Source: Trichoderma breve
Taxonomy: Eukaryota > Ascomycota > Sordariomycetes > Hypocreales > Hypocreaceae
DNA: 64,000 nucleotides
Direction of reading: 5' to 3'
Assembly: GCF_028502605.1 (NCBI RefSeq)
Contig: NW_026611593.1
Span: forward strand, 2,666,001-2,730,000
The translations under genes were made by a program, and so were the position numbers. Under the pieces are notes generated by a model. It was not told where the DNA came from. It ran no database searches and saw nothing but the letters and a program-made list of their open reading frames with translations. This document shows, one piece after another, positions 36,121 to 50,458 of this stretch; the first letter of the stretch is position 1, and the number at the start of each line of letters is the position of its first letter.

Positions 36121-36700
36121 AAAAATTTTTATTATTTTATTAATTTTTTAAATAGTTTTTTTAATGTTTTTACTTAATTTAAGGTTTTTAGTATTTTTTA
36201 ATTAATTTAATTTATATTTTATTTTATTTAATTTTAATTTTTTTAAAAATATTTTTAATTATAAATTTATAATTTTATTAATTATAAATTTAATTATTTA
36301 CTTAATTATTTTATTATATTAAATTATAATTAAATTATAATTATTATAATATATTATTCTATTATATAAAATTTTTAAAGCTATTATATATATAATTTAT
36401 TTTTAAAAATTATTATTAATTTTTATAATTTAATAAAAAAATATAATAAATTTATTTAAATTAATTAAATTATTAAATTATAAATTATAAAGCTTAAGAT
36501 TTATTATATTATATTTAAATTTTATTATTTAAGTTATTTTATATATTTTAATTTTAATTTTAATTAATTAAGTTAAATTATAAATTAATTTTAAATTAAA
36601 AATTAAAAACTAAAATATTTTTTTTTAATTTAATTTTTATAATTTTATTAATTTTTTAATAATTATTATTATTTTAATTATATTAAATAAAAAAACTATT
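36121..36700 (+). repeat. Dispersed repeat family II, forward copy (partial)
   Basis: Resembles 40,990-41,570 and 46,090-46,760 in order and orientation, including a TTAAGGTTTTTAGTATTTTT landmark near 36,179. It directly abuts the preceding family I copy. Confidence 0.55.
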
Positions 36701-37189
36701 TTTATTAATACTTTTTAATATATTTTTTATTAATTATTATATTATAAATAATAATTAATATTATTTTTTATTTTTAAATAAATAATAAAATTAAATACTA
36801 AAACTAAAACTTTAAATATTATTCATAAATATTTTATAATAAAAATTAATTAAATTAATTATATAAATTACTCTTTATAAATTTATTTATAATATAATTA
36901 AATATTTAATAAATAATTATAATTTAATTTATTTATTTTTATTATATAATTTAATAATATTAAAAAATAATAAAATTAAAATTAATTATATAAATAATAA
37001 TATTATATAATATATATAAAATATATATAAAACTTATTAATAAATTATTATAATATTATAAAAATTTAATAATATATATTATAAATAATATAATAATAAA
37101 TAATAAAAAAATACTTTAATATTAAAAACTAAGTTTTAATATTTATTAAATATTTATAGTTATAATACTTTAATTATAAAAATTATATT

Positions 37190-37965
37190 TATTATTAAAA
37201 AAATTAATAAAATTATAATAATTAAGTTAAAAAAAATTATACTTTAGTTTTTAATTTAAAATTTAAAATTAATTTATAATTTAACTTAATTAATTATAAT
37301 TAATTAAATTAGATATTAAAACTTTAATTTATAAAATATAATTAATTAAATTAAATTTTAAAACTTTAATTTATAAAATATAATTAATTAAAGTTTAAAA
37401 TTAAACTTAAAGTATATATATATATATAAAATAACTAAAATAATAAAGTTTAAATATAATATAAATATTAAGTTTTATAATTTATAATTTAATAATTTAA
37501 TTAAATTAAATAAGTTTATTATATTTTTATATTAAATTATAAAAAATAATAATAATTTTTAAAAATAAATTATATATATAATATAAAAAATTATATAATA
37601 AAATAATATACTTTAATTATATTTTTTTATTATATTTAAATTAAATTATTAGTAAATTTACTTTATTAATTTAAAAAAATAATTATAATAATTATAATTT
37701 AATTATAATTTAAGTAAAATAGCTAAATAAATAATTAAATTTATAATTAAAAACTTTAAAAAAAGAAAAATTAAAACTAAGTAAAATAAAATATAAACTA
37801 AATTAACTAAAGAATATTAAAAATCTTAAGCTAAGTAAAAGTATTTAGAAAATTATTAAAAAAATTCATAAAGTAATTTATTAAAAATATATATAAAGAT
37901 TTTTTTATAATTAGTTTTTTTTAAATAGTTTATTTTCTATATTTAAGAAAAGTATTTTTTTTTTT
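37190..37965 (-). repeat. Dispersed repeat family II, reverse copy
   Basis: Long reverse-orientation copy parallel to 43,433-44,195. Shared landmarks include AAATCTTAAGCTAAGTAAAA near 37,822 and the TTATATATATAATAT run near 37,570. It contains a near-perfect internal duplication of about 45 bases at 37,317-37,390. Confidence 0.65.
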
Positions 37966-38275
37966 ATATTATATAATTTATTTTTAAAATTAAAAAATTA
38001 CTTAATAAAATAATATATTATAAAAATAATAAACTTTTTTAATAATTAAAAATAAATTAATAATTAATATATATTTATTTATTATAAATAATTATAATAA
38101 TTAAAAATAATAAAAAATTAATTATAATTATAACTAAAATAATAATTATTATTATAAAAACTTATAATAAAAATATTATTAATATTATAAAAATTTTTTA
38201 TTAAAGTTTAAAAAATAAAAAAATAAAAAAAAGTAATTTAAATTAATTATAAAAAAAAATATCAATTAATTAAGC
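37966..38275 (-). repeat. Dispersed repeat family I, reverse fragment
   Basis: Matches 42,560-42,860 in the same orientation and the reverse complement of 35,480-35,790 and 55,310-55,640. Only the half not shared with family II is present. Confidence 0.55.
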
Positions 38276-40937
38276 TATTATTAATTAATAATTATTAAAA
38301 AAAAAGTTTATAATAATTTATTATTTTAATTTTAATTAAGTAATTTATTTTTAATTTTAAATTAGTTTTTTATTAATTTTTAATTAATTAAAATATTATT
38401 TTTTATAAAAAAAAATTAAATTAAAATTATTATAAAAATTAAAATATTAATTTTAATATTTTAATAATTAAAAAATTATTTATAAAGTTTTTTTTTTAAT
38501 TATAAAATAATAATTTATTTAAAAATCCTATTATAAATATTAAAACTTTTAATTTACTTATAATATTAATTTTATAATAGTTTTATTTTAATTAAATATT
38601 AATTAAATATTAATTATTTTTTAATTTTATTATTTTTTTTTAACTTTATTATTTTTTTTAATTTTTTTAAAAGCTTTTATAAAGTTTTTTTTTAAATAAT
38701 TTTTAAATAAAAATTTATTATTTTATAATTATAAATTAATAAATTAATAAAATTATTTATTTAAAAATAAAAAAAATATTAATTAAAAAATAATAAAAAT
38801 TTATATTATATTTAATTATAAAAACTTTTATAATTATTAATTAAAAATTAATAATATTAATATTAATTTATAAAATATTATAAAATTAAGTTTTATTAAA
38901 GTATAAGTTTTTAATTATTTTTTTATTAATATTTTATTTTATAATAATTTTTTTTATATAAAATACTTAATTTTATAAATAATAAATTAAACTTTTTAAA
39001 AATAAATTTATTAATTAATTAAAAATTAATAATTTATAAAATTATAATTTTAATAATAATAATAAATATAATTATAATATTTAATAATAGTATTTTATTA
39101 ATTAATTAATAATTTAAAAATATTTAATTTATTAATTATTAAATATTATAAAAATTTTACCTTTAGGTTAAAAATATAAAAAAAAAAAAAAATTAAAATT
39201 TTTTTTATAATTAAAAAAAAGTAAAATTATAATAAATTTATTACCTTAGTAATTAATAAAAAAAATAAAAAAAAATATAAAAAATTTATTTTAAAAAAAA
39301 TAATAATTTATTTTTAATTTATTTTTAATATATTTTTAATTTATTTTTTATTTATTTTACTAAATTTATAAAAAAATATTAAAAAAATTAAAATTAAAAT
39401 AAAATTTAATAATTATATATATAATTTAAATTAATATATTATAATAAAAAAAAGTAAATATAAATATAAAATTATTTACTTTTTTATATATTTTTAATTA
39501 TATTTTTATTTATTATAAAAGTATTTTTAATTTAAAATATATTATTTTAATTAATAAAATAAATTTATAATATAATTATTTTAATTATATTTTAAATAAT
39601 AATACTAAGGTTAAAACTTAATTAAATAAAAATTAATATATAAAAAGTAAACTAATAAAAATAAATTTATTAAAGTAATAAAAGTTAATATAAAAATATT
39701 ATAAAATAAATTAATATATTAAATTATATTTTTAAAATTAAGATTTTATAAACTTAAATAATATATTCTTTAAATAATATATAAAATATATTTAAGTCTT
39801 TAATTTAATATAAAAAAAATAATAAAAATAATATTTAAAAAAGTTTTATAATATACTTTTTTATAAATTATTTATAAATATTTAACTTTAGTTTAATAAA
39901 ATAATTAATAAAATAAAATTACTTTAAAAAAAATATAATATTATATTAAAGTTAAAAACATAAATTATTTATATTAAAAATATATATTTATTTTAAAATT
40001 AAATAAATATATTAATATAATATTAATTATTACTTTTATAATAATAATATTTAAAATTATTATTTAATTTTTTATAAATAAATAAAAAAAACTTTAAAAT
40101 TAAAAAATATTAAAAAAAAGTATTAAGTAATTAAAGTAAATATAATTATTATAAATAATAATAATAATAAGTTTTAAATATAAGTACTTTATTATAAAAG
40201 TATTTATATAAAAAAATAAAAAATAAAAATATTAATTTTTAATAAAATAAAAATTAAAAATTTTTTATATATATTATAATTATATTATTAAATTATATAT
40301 TTATAAATATTTTTTATTTTTAAAAATTTAAATTAAATTACTTTATTATTATAAAAATAAAGTTATTATAATTTTTAAATTTAAATATTAATTTTATAAA
40401 AGAAAATTAAATATTTAATTTATATAAAAAAAATATTATAATTAATATTAAAAATAATATTATAAAAAAAAGTAATATATTAAATATTAAAAAACTTTTA
40501 AATTAAAAAAAAAGTATTAAAGTTTAAATTATAACTTTATAATTTAAAAAAATTTATAAAAAAAAACTTTTTTTTTATTTTAAAAAATTTTAAAATAAAT
40601 ATAATTATTATTAAATACTTAATTATTTAAAAGTAATTAAAATATAAATTATTTTCTTTTTTAATTTTATTATTTTTTTTATACTTAGCTTTTTAATAAT
40701 TATATATTTTTAATTAAAGATTTTATATTAAATAAATAAAAATTAAAAATAAAGCCTTAGTTATAAAATTAATTAATTTATATAATTTTATTTATATTTA
40801 TAATAAAAACTATAATTATAATAATTTTATAATAATACTATTATATTTTAATTTAAATAATATTAATTTAATTTAATTTTTTTTAATTTAATTTTAAATT
40901 TTTTATTTATTTTATTTTATAAAAAAATTAAACTTTC

Positions 40938-41620
40938 TTAAGTATAAAAAATAAATTACCTAAAAGAAATTAATTATAAAAAAACCTTTATATATAATAA
41001 TAATTTTTAATAAATTATTTTATTAATTTTTTAATAAATTTTTTAAAATTTTTATTTAGCTTAAGGTTTTTAATATTTTTTAGCTAATTTAATTTATATT
41101 TTATTTTACTTAGTTTTAGTTTTTTCTTTTTTAAAACTTTTAATTATAGGTTTATAATTTTATTAATTATAAATTTAATTATTTATTTAGTTATTTTATT
41201 ATTATAATTAAATTATAATTATTATAATTATTTTTTTAATTAAAAAAAATAAATATATTATTTTATTATATATTTTTTTATATTATATATATAATTTATT
41301 TTTAAAAATTATTATTACTTTTTATAACTTAATAAAAAAATATTTATTTAACTTAAATAAGTTATTAAATTATAAATTATAAAGCTTAAAGTTAATTATA
41401 TTATATTTAAACTTTATTATTTAGGCTATTTTATATATATATTAATTATATTTTATAATTTAAATTTTAAAAATTTAACTTAGTTAATTATAATTAATTA
41501 AATTAAATTATAAATTTATTTTAGATTTTAAACTAAAAGCTAAAGTATAGTTTTTTTATAATTTAATTATTATAGCTTTATTAATTTTTTTAATAATAAA
41601 TATAACTTTTATAAAAAAAT
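40938..41620 (+). repeat. Dispersed repeat family II, forward copy
   Basis: The best preserved family II copy, with many C/G left. It begins near AAGTATAAAAAATAAATTAC and runs to AATATAACTTTTATAAAAAA. Parallel to 46,020-46,800 and, for its first 120 bases, to the last 120 bases of the window. Confidence 0.7.
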
Positions 41621-42399
41621 TAAAAAAAATATATATTTAATTATAATTATTTAAACTTTTTATAATAATTTTAATTTTAATTTAGAAATATTTTATTTTT
41701 AAATTATATTATAATTATATTTTTTATTTAAATTTAAAATATTATTAATATATTTTTATTAAAAAGTTATTTTATATTAATAATTTCTATAATTTATTTT
41801 AAATTATAGTTTTTAAAAATTTTAATAATTATTTTATTTTATATTATAATTATTTTATTTTATTTAATTAAAATTATTCTTAATAAAAGTTTTATATAAG
41901 CTTAATTTAAAAATATTATAATAATTACTTAAGTTAATTAATTATTTAGTTTTTTTTTATAAATTATTTATTTTATAATATTTTAAAGTTTTATTTATTA
42001 TAATTAAAAAAAAATTTAAAGTAAATATTTATTATATTAAAAATAATTTAAATAATATATTAAATTATTTAAAACATAATTTTAATATAAATTATACTTT
42101 ATTTAAAAATATTATTTTTAAAAACATTTATTAAATTATAATTACTTAAGATTTATTATATAAATACTTTAACTTTTATATTTAAATAATAAATACTTTA
42201 TATAAAATTTATATAATTATTATTTATTATTATTAAAAAATTATTTTTATATTATTAATAATATTATTTTATAATTAATATATTATTATAATAAAAAGTA
42301 AATAACTTTAGGGAATTTAATAATATTATTTTTTTAAATTTTATTATAAATTTTAGTATTATAAAAATAATTTAAAAATTATTAAAAAGTTTTTTTATT

Positions 42400-42870
42400 T
42401 AAATATAATATAAATATATATATTTAAAAGCTTAAATAATGAAATTTTAATATAATATAAACTTTAAATTTATAATTTATAATTTAATACTTTAATTAAA
42501 TTAAATAAATATTTTTTTATTAAAGTATAAAAAATAATAATAATTTTTAAAAATAAATTATATATATAATTAAAAAAAATTATTTAATAAAATAATATAT
42601 TATAAAAATAATAAATTTTTTTAATTATTTTAAAATAAATTTATAATTAATATATATTTATTATAAATAATTATAATAATTTATAATAATAAAAAAATAA
42701 TTATAATTATAATAAAAAAATATTTATTATTATAAAAATTTATAATAAAAATATTATTAATATTAGAAAAAATATTTATTAAAGTTTATAAAATAAAAAA
42801 AATAAAAAGAAAATAATTTAAATTAATTATAAAAAAAATATAAATTATTTAATATTAATTTATTATTTTA
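42400..42870 (-). repeat. Dispersed repeat family I, reverse copy (truncated)
   Basis: Contains the shared segment (around 42,470-42,570) followed by the family I-specific half (42,590-42,860), both in reverse orientation relative to 35,470-36,120. It is shortened in the shared segment. Confidence 0.55.
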
Positions 42871-42959
42871 ATTTTAATTAAGTAATTTATTTTATATATA
42901 TTTTTTTTTATAATTAATTTAAATTATTTTTTTATATTTATATTTTATAATTTAAGTTT

Positions 42960-43165
42960 TTTTATATATATATTAATTATATTATATTAAAACTTTATTA
43001 TTTTAATTATTTAATATATTTTAAATTTAATTTTAAATTTTAATTAATTATATTTTATAATTTAAAATTTTAAAATTTAAATTAAAAATTAAAATATAAT
43101 TTTTCTTTAATTTAATTATTATAATTTTATTAATTTTTTTAATAATAAATATAAATTTTATAAAT
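42960..43165 (+). repeat. Shared repeat segment, forward fragment
   Basis: About 200 bases resembling the right half of family I/II copies (for example 35,900-36,115), in forward orientation. Degraded and without its left half. Confidence 0.45.
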
Positions 43166-43327
43166 AATATTTTTTTTATTTTTTAATATATTTAAATTTC
43201 TTTAATTTTTATTAAATACTTAATTAAAAAAACTTATTATTTTTTAATAATTTTAATTTTTTAAATATAATAAATTTAATTTAATATATTATTAATATTA
43301 TAAAATATTATAAATATTAATATAAAA

Positions 43328-43432
43328 GTTATATTTATTATTAAAAAAGTTATATTTATTATTAAAAAAGTTATATTTATTATTAAAAAAGTTATATTTA
43401 TTATTAAAAAAGTTATATTTATTATTAAAAAA
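43328..43432 (+). repeat. 21-bp tandem repeat, five copies
   Basis: Five consecutive units of 21 bases, each beginning GTTATATTTATTATTAAAAA, with unit starts at 43328, 43349, 43370, 43391 and 43412. A sixth start at 43433 diverges after four bases. A single related unit occurs near 37,180-37,200 at the matching place of another family II copy, so the array grew inside this copy. Confidence 0.9.
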
Positions 43433-44195
43433 GTTAATAAAATTATAATAATTATATTAAAAAAAATAATTTTTTAATTTTTAATTTAAAATTTAAAATT
43501 AATTTATAATTTAACTTAATTAATTATAATTAATTAAATTAAACTTTAAAAATTTAAATTATAAAATATTATTAAATAAAGTTTAAAATTAAACTTAAAG
43601 AATATAAAATAACTTAAATAATAAAGTTTAAATATAATATAATTATATTTTAAATTTTATAATTTCTAATTTAATAATTTAATTAAACTAAATAAATATA
43701 ATTTTTTTATTAAATTATAAAAAATAATAATAATTTTATTTAAAAATAAATTATATATATAATACTTTGAAAATTAAAAAACTATATAATAAAATAATAT
43801 ATTTTAATTACTTTTTTTTAATTAAAAAAAAAAGTTTTACAAAAGTTTTTAACTTAGTATATATATTAATATATTTACTATATAAATTTATTAAATACAT
43901 TATATAATAATTATAATTTAATTATAATAATTAAATAATTAAATAATTAAATAAATAATTAAATTTATAATTAATAAAATTATAAATTTATAATTAAAAG
44001 ATTTTAAAAAAAAAACTAAAGTTAAATAAAATAAAATATAAACTAAATTAATTAAAAAATATTAAAAACCTTAAGTTAAATAAAAGTATTAAGAAAATTA
44101 TTAAAAAAGTTAATAAAGTAATTTATTATAAATATATATAAAGGTTTTTTTATAATTATTTTTTTTAAAATAATTTAGTTTTTATATTTAAGAAA
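43433..44195 (-). repeat. Dispersed repeat family II, reverse copy
   Basis: Parallel to 37,190-37,965 over nearly its full length, with better retained C/G (for example AAACCTTAAGTTAAATAAAA near 44,067). The 21-bp tandem array sits at its left edge. Confidence 0.65.
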
Positions 44196-45589
44196 AATAA
44201 ATATTAATATAAATAAAATTATAATAATATAAAAATTATATTTTATTATTATAAAATTTATAGTTAATAAATATAAAGTAAATTATATAATTATATAAAT
44301 ATTATATTTAAAATACTTAATATAATATTTAATTATTTTAAATTAAATTAATTTATATAATAAAATATATAATAAAAAAATTAAAAAATAAATATAAAAT
44401 AATAATTATTTAAATAATATATTTATTAACTTAATAAAGTTAAAAATAATAAATAATATTGAAATTTTATTAATTAATATATTATAGTTTTTTTATTTTT
44501 TAATATAATTATTAATTTAATAAAATTAATAATAATAATATAATTTAAAATAATAATATAATATAATTAAAATAATACTATAATATAATTAAAATTATAA
44601 ATATAATTATTATTTTAATAAAGTTAAATATAATAATATAGTTTTTAATTATTTATAAAAATTTTTTTTAAAATTATATAATAATAAAAATTTATATAAA
44701 TAAATAATTATTGATTTATTATAATATAATTTTATTTAATTTTATTATAGTTTTTTAATATAAAAAATTTAAATATATTTATTATTTATATTTTTTTAAA
44801 TTAATATTTTTTTAAATTAAAATTAATAAAAAATAATAAAGAATTTAAATTTTATTAAATATTATTAATATATATATAAAAATAAAAAATTTAAATTTTT
44901 ATTATTAAAAAATAATAAATAATATATATATATATATATAAATATAATAAAATAATTAAAATAATAATAATAAAATTATAATTTTTTTATTATTAATACT
45001 TTATAAAATATATAATATTTATATTTTATAATTAATAATAATTTTTTATTTTATAAAAATTATTAATTAATAATAATTTATTTTATTAATTACTTAAAGA
45101 AAATAATATAAAAAGATTATTATTAATTAATTATTTTTAAATATTAATAAATAATAAATAATAAATTAAAATTACTATTAATTTTATTATTTTTTAATAA
45201 ATTAAGCTTAATATAATTAGCTTATAATAAAATAAAATAAATAAATTACTTAAAATAATTCAATTTTTATTATTTATTATTTTATTATATATAATTTAAC
45301 TATAATAAAAATAATTTAATTTTAAATAATAAATTTAATAATAATTTATTAAATTTATTAATAAAAAGTTATTTATTAATAAAATAAAAAATAAATAATT
45401 ACAAAAAAATTTAATAATTTTATATTTTATGAATTTTTTTTTTAAATAATATACTTTTATATAATATATAAATAATTTAATTAAAGTAACTTAAAGCTTA
45501 AATTAAGCTATTTAAGTATTATAATAATTATATATTTTCTTTAATATTTAAAATTTAAAATTTAAATTATATTATTTAAATATTATAAT

Positions 45590-45850
45590 AATTATATATA
45601 ATAAAAAATATATAATATATAAGTATAATATATTTAATATATTTCTAATATAATAGCTTTTTATTACTTTTTAATTATAAAAAATATTACTTTAGGTAAT
45701 ATTAATTATAATACTTTTTATAAAAAAAAAGAATTATAAAATAATTATATATAAAGCCTTAGTAATTATTTTTTTATTTAATATAAAATATTTTAAAATA
45801 ATTTTTTAAAAATTAATTTAAGTTATTTATATAATATAATAATTATAAAC
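45590..45850 (+). repeat. Direct repeat P, left copy
   Basis: About 250 bases closely matching 60,310-60,560 in the same orientation, with the landmark ATTACTTTAGGTAATATTAA in both. Just upstream (45,485-45,600) are two copies of a roughly 60-base unit also seen at 61,261-61,435. The pair encloses the chromovirus and could be the LTRs of an older outer element. Confidence 0.6.
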
Positions 45851-46019
45851 TTAAGTAATTATTACTTTAGTAATTTTTATTATATATAAAGATATATTTT
45901 AAAATTTTTTTTTAAATATATTAATTATTATAAATATTAATATTTATTTTATAAAAATAATTAAATTCTTTATTATAATTAAATTTAAATTACTAAGTAA
46001 TTATATTTTTTAAATTTAT

Positions 46020-46800
46020 ACTTTATATATTTTTCTTAAATATAAAAAATAAATTATTTAAAAAAAACTAATTATAAAAATACTTTTATATATAATAATA
46101 ATTTTTAATAAATTACTTTATTAACTTTTTTAATAAAATTTTTAATATTTTTCTTTAGCTTAAGATTTTTAATATTTTTTAATTAATTTAATTTATATTT
46201 TATTTTACTTAACTTTAATTTTTTTTTTAAAGTTTTTAATTATAAATTTATAAATTTATAATTTTATTAATTATAAATTTAGTTATTTATTTAATTATTT
46301 TACTATTATAATTAAGTTATAGTTATTATTTAAAAACTTTTATAAAAGTTATTTTTTTTAATTAATAAAGTAAATTTACTAATAGTTTTATTTAAGTATA
46401 ATAAAAAATATATATATATATTATTTTATTATATAGTTTTTTATATTATATATATATAATTTATTTTTAAATAAAATTATTATTACTTTTTATAACTTAA
46501 TATTTATTTAGTTTAATTAAGTTATTAAATTATAAATTATAAAATTTAAAATTAATTATATTATATTTAAATTTTATTATTTAAGTTATTTTATATATAT
46601 ATTTTAAATTTAATTTTAAACCTTAATTAATTATATTTTATAATTTAAATTTTTAAAGTTTAATTTAATTAATTATAATTAATTAAGTTAAGTTATGAAT
46701 TATTTTAGATTTTAAATTAAAACCTAAAATATAGTTTTTCTTTAATTTAATTATTATAATTTTCTTAATTTTTTTAATAATAAATATAATTTCTATATTA
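46020..46800 (+). repeat. Dispersed repeat family II, forward copy
   Basis: Parallel to 40,938-41,620 in order and orientation. It ends in a TA dinucleotide run of about 24 bases near 46,797-46,821. Confidence 0.65.
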
Positions 46801-49800
46801 TATATATATATATATATATATTATAACTAAAACTATTTAAGAATATATTAATTTAATATTAAATAAATAAATTAATAATTTTTTTTAATTTCCTAAGATT
46901 AATTTTATAATAATAAATATTATAGTTTATATAAAGTTTATTTTTAATATAATTAATAATAAAAGATTTTTTTAATAAAATATTAAAAACTTACTAAAAC
47001 TTTATAAATTATAAATAATATAATTAAATTATTAAAGTAAATTATAAAAAAATATAATATATAAAATTTTTAAATTTAAAAAAAAATATTATTAAAAACT
47101 TTTTAAATATAATTTAAGTAAATTATATATTTATATAAAGGTATAATAAATTTATTAAGTTTAAAAAGTTTATTAATATTAACTTAATAAAAATTATATT
47201 ATTAAATAATTATAAATTAATATTTTTATTAATTTTTAAAAATATATTAAAAAAGTTTATAAAAAAAAAAACTTATATTATATTAAAAAATTACTTAAGT
47301 TAAAATAATTAAATAAATAAAATATATAATTAATATATATATTTTTATTTTAAAAAAAAATTATTAATAAAATTTTAAAAATTATATAATATTTTATTAT
47401 TATATTATTAAAAAAATATATTAAATATTAAAAAGGTTTTAATTAAAAAGTAAATTTTTAATATTTTAAATATATTTAATAAAAAATAATAATTAAATTT
47501 ATATTTAAATTTTTAAAAAAATAAACTTAAGTTAAGTAATTTTAAAATTTTAAAATTTAAATTTTTAATTAAAATTATTTTTATAATTATTAATTTTTAA
47601 ATTATAAATTTAAAATATTTTACTAAAGTATATATAATATTTAAAAATATATATTAACTAAGCTATAATATTATATTTAATATTTATAATTTAATTTATT
47701 TTATTAAAAATAAAAATTTATTAAAGCTAAGTTTTTTTATTTTTATTAAAAATAAAAATTAAATAAAAGTAAATAAAAATTAAATTTTAATTATTAATTA
47801 AAGTTATTAAAAACTTTAAAAAATTTAAATATAAAAAAAAATATAATAAATATTATTTTTAAAATTATAATAATAATTAAAAGATTTTATATTAATATTA
47901 TTTCTAAAACTAAACTTAAAGTAAAAAAAATTTAATATAATAAATTATTTATTTTACTTTAATTTTCCTAAAATAAATATATTTTAAAAAAAATTAAATA
48001 AATATTATAATTTAATAATTTTTAAATATAAACTTTTTTATATTTATATTACTAATAATTATATAATATTAAGAATTTATTATATTATTTAAAAATATAT
48101 TTAAATTTTAAAAATATTAATAATAATTATTATATATTTATATATATTAAATAAAAACTTTTTTAAATTTAAAAATAATATTAAATAATTATAATATTTT
48201 AATTAAAGTAATTTAATTTATAAATAATAAAAATATTTTTAGTTAATATATAAAATATATTAATTAAAAGAATTAAATATATAAATTATTTAATATATAT
48301 ATAAATATATATATTATAAATTATTTTAAAAAAAACTATTAAATAATATATTATTAAAATTATTTTAGTAAATTTATTAAGATTTTTAAAATTATAATAT
48401 TATCTTTAATAATTTAAATTAATTAATAGTAATTAATAATAATTACTAATAAATATAATAGTTAATTATATATATATTATTTAATAAATAAAAAATTAAA
48501 TATAATTTTTAATATTTTAATTTACTTTAATAATTTTATTAAAGAATAATTTAAATTATTAATATATTAAATTTATTAAAATAATAAATAAATAATTATT
48601 ATAATTAAAAATATTATAATTTTTTAATACTAAATTAAAAAAAAATAATATTTAAGTTTATATTTTTTTATATATAAATTAAATAATTTAATTAAGTATT
48701 TAAGTTAAATAATAATAATAAAATTAATAAAAATAATTAAAAAAGTAAATTTTCTTAAGAAATTATAAATAAAAAATACTTTAGTAATAGTTTATTTATT
48801 TAATATAAGCTTAATATATATTTATAATATATAATTACTAATATATAAATTAAAAAAGTAATTTTATTTATATACTTTATTAATTATTTTAAAATTTAAT
48901 ATAAATTTAAAACTTAATTAAAAAAGGATTTATATATATAATTATAAAGTTTATATACTTAATTAAAATTAAAAAATAAATAAAAAAAAAAGTTTTTTAA
49001 AATAAACCTTAAGGAAATAATTAAATATTTAATTAATTACTAAGTTTTTAATATATATTAAATTTAGATTTTTTATTTTAAAAAAATATTAATTATATAA
49101 AATATTAAATTCAATAAAAAAATATTTTATTTAAAAAAAAAAACTTAAAGTAATTTTTTATAATAAAACTTAATAAATTTTTTTAAAAAATAAAAAAAAA
49201 AATTAAAATAATTTTTAATATTTAATAATATTTTTATTAACTTAAATTTATTTTAAAAAAACTTAATAATTTTTAAAAATAAATAAAAAAATATTTTAAA
49301 AACTATTAAATAAAGTTTATTTAACAAAAAAACTTAAAAAAAAAAACTATATATATTTAAAAAAAGAACTCCTAAAATAAATATATAATATATAATATAT
49401 AATAAATTAAATAAAAGTTAATTAAATATATTAATAAAAAAAAATTAATTATATAATATAAATAATATATTTTAAAATTATAATTATTAAAAATTAATAT
49501 AATAATTTATAAAAATTAAAAATTAAATATAATATTAAATTAATTAAAGTAAAATATAAAAATATATAAAATAAAAAAATATAAACTTTAGAAATATTAT
49601 TATTATTATTATTATTATAAAAATTTAATTACTAAAATTAAAGTTAAAGCTAAAGTAATAACTTAAGAATATATATAATATTTAAAAAAAAAAATTTAAT
49701 TATAAAAAAAATTATAAAAAAACTTAATTAATTATTAATAAAAAATATAATTTAAAAAGCTTTATTATTATATTTATAATATTTAATATTATAATATAAA

Positions 49801-50041
49801 AAAAATATTTTTAAAAGTTAATATTAATAATTAATAAAAAAATTATATATATAAGTAATTTAATTAAAACTTTAAAAAACTAAAATAAAATTATAAAGTA
49901 TTTATTAAAAAATTAATTTATTTAAGTTTTATAAAGGGAAATTAATATATTAATAACTAAAGAAATTTAAAAAAAAAAGCTAATATTAAATTAAAGTTAA
50001 TTTTAATTAAATAAATATTTTATATAAATTTAAATAAAATA

Positions 50042-50458
50042 ATATTATAATTTAATATATATATAATTATAATATTAAATTTATAAAGTAAATACTATAA
50101 GTTATTTTTAAACTTTAAAATTAATTAAAGTAATATTTATTTTTTAAAAGTAAATATAAATAAATAATTACTTAATTAAAAAAATATTTACTTTTTAAAA
50201 ATAAACTAAAGTAAATATTAAATTATATATTTATTTTATAATACTTATTTAAAATAATTTAAATAATTAATTAAAAATATAAAATAATACTTAATTATAT
50301 TTATAAAATATTATTTATTAATTATATAAATAAACTTTTTTACTTTTATTAATTATTTATTAATTTAATTTAGTTTATTTACTAAATATAAACTTAATAT
50401 AAAGTTTATTTTTTAAAAATATTTTTATATTAACTTTATAAAAAATAAATTTATTATA
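50042..50458 (+). repeat. Putative 5' LTR of the chromovirus
   Basis: Matches 57,478-57,743 in two blocks: about 50,042-50,088 and 50,240-50,458. Roughly 155 bases between them (50,089-50,243) are absent from the right copy, so either this copy gained an insertion or the other lost a piece. The right end ...TTATTATA fits a former CA terminus changed to TA. Confidence 0.65.

Noticed and set aside
36990..37030. Possible Copia-type RT box (Y-I-N-N) in the AT block
   Set aside because: The flanking residues do not fit the Copia pattern, and such strings are common by chance in pure A/T sequence.
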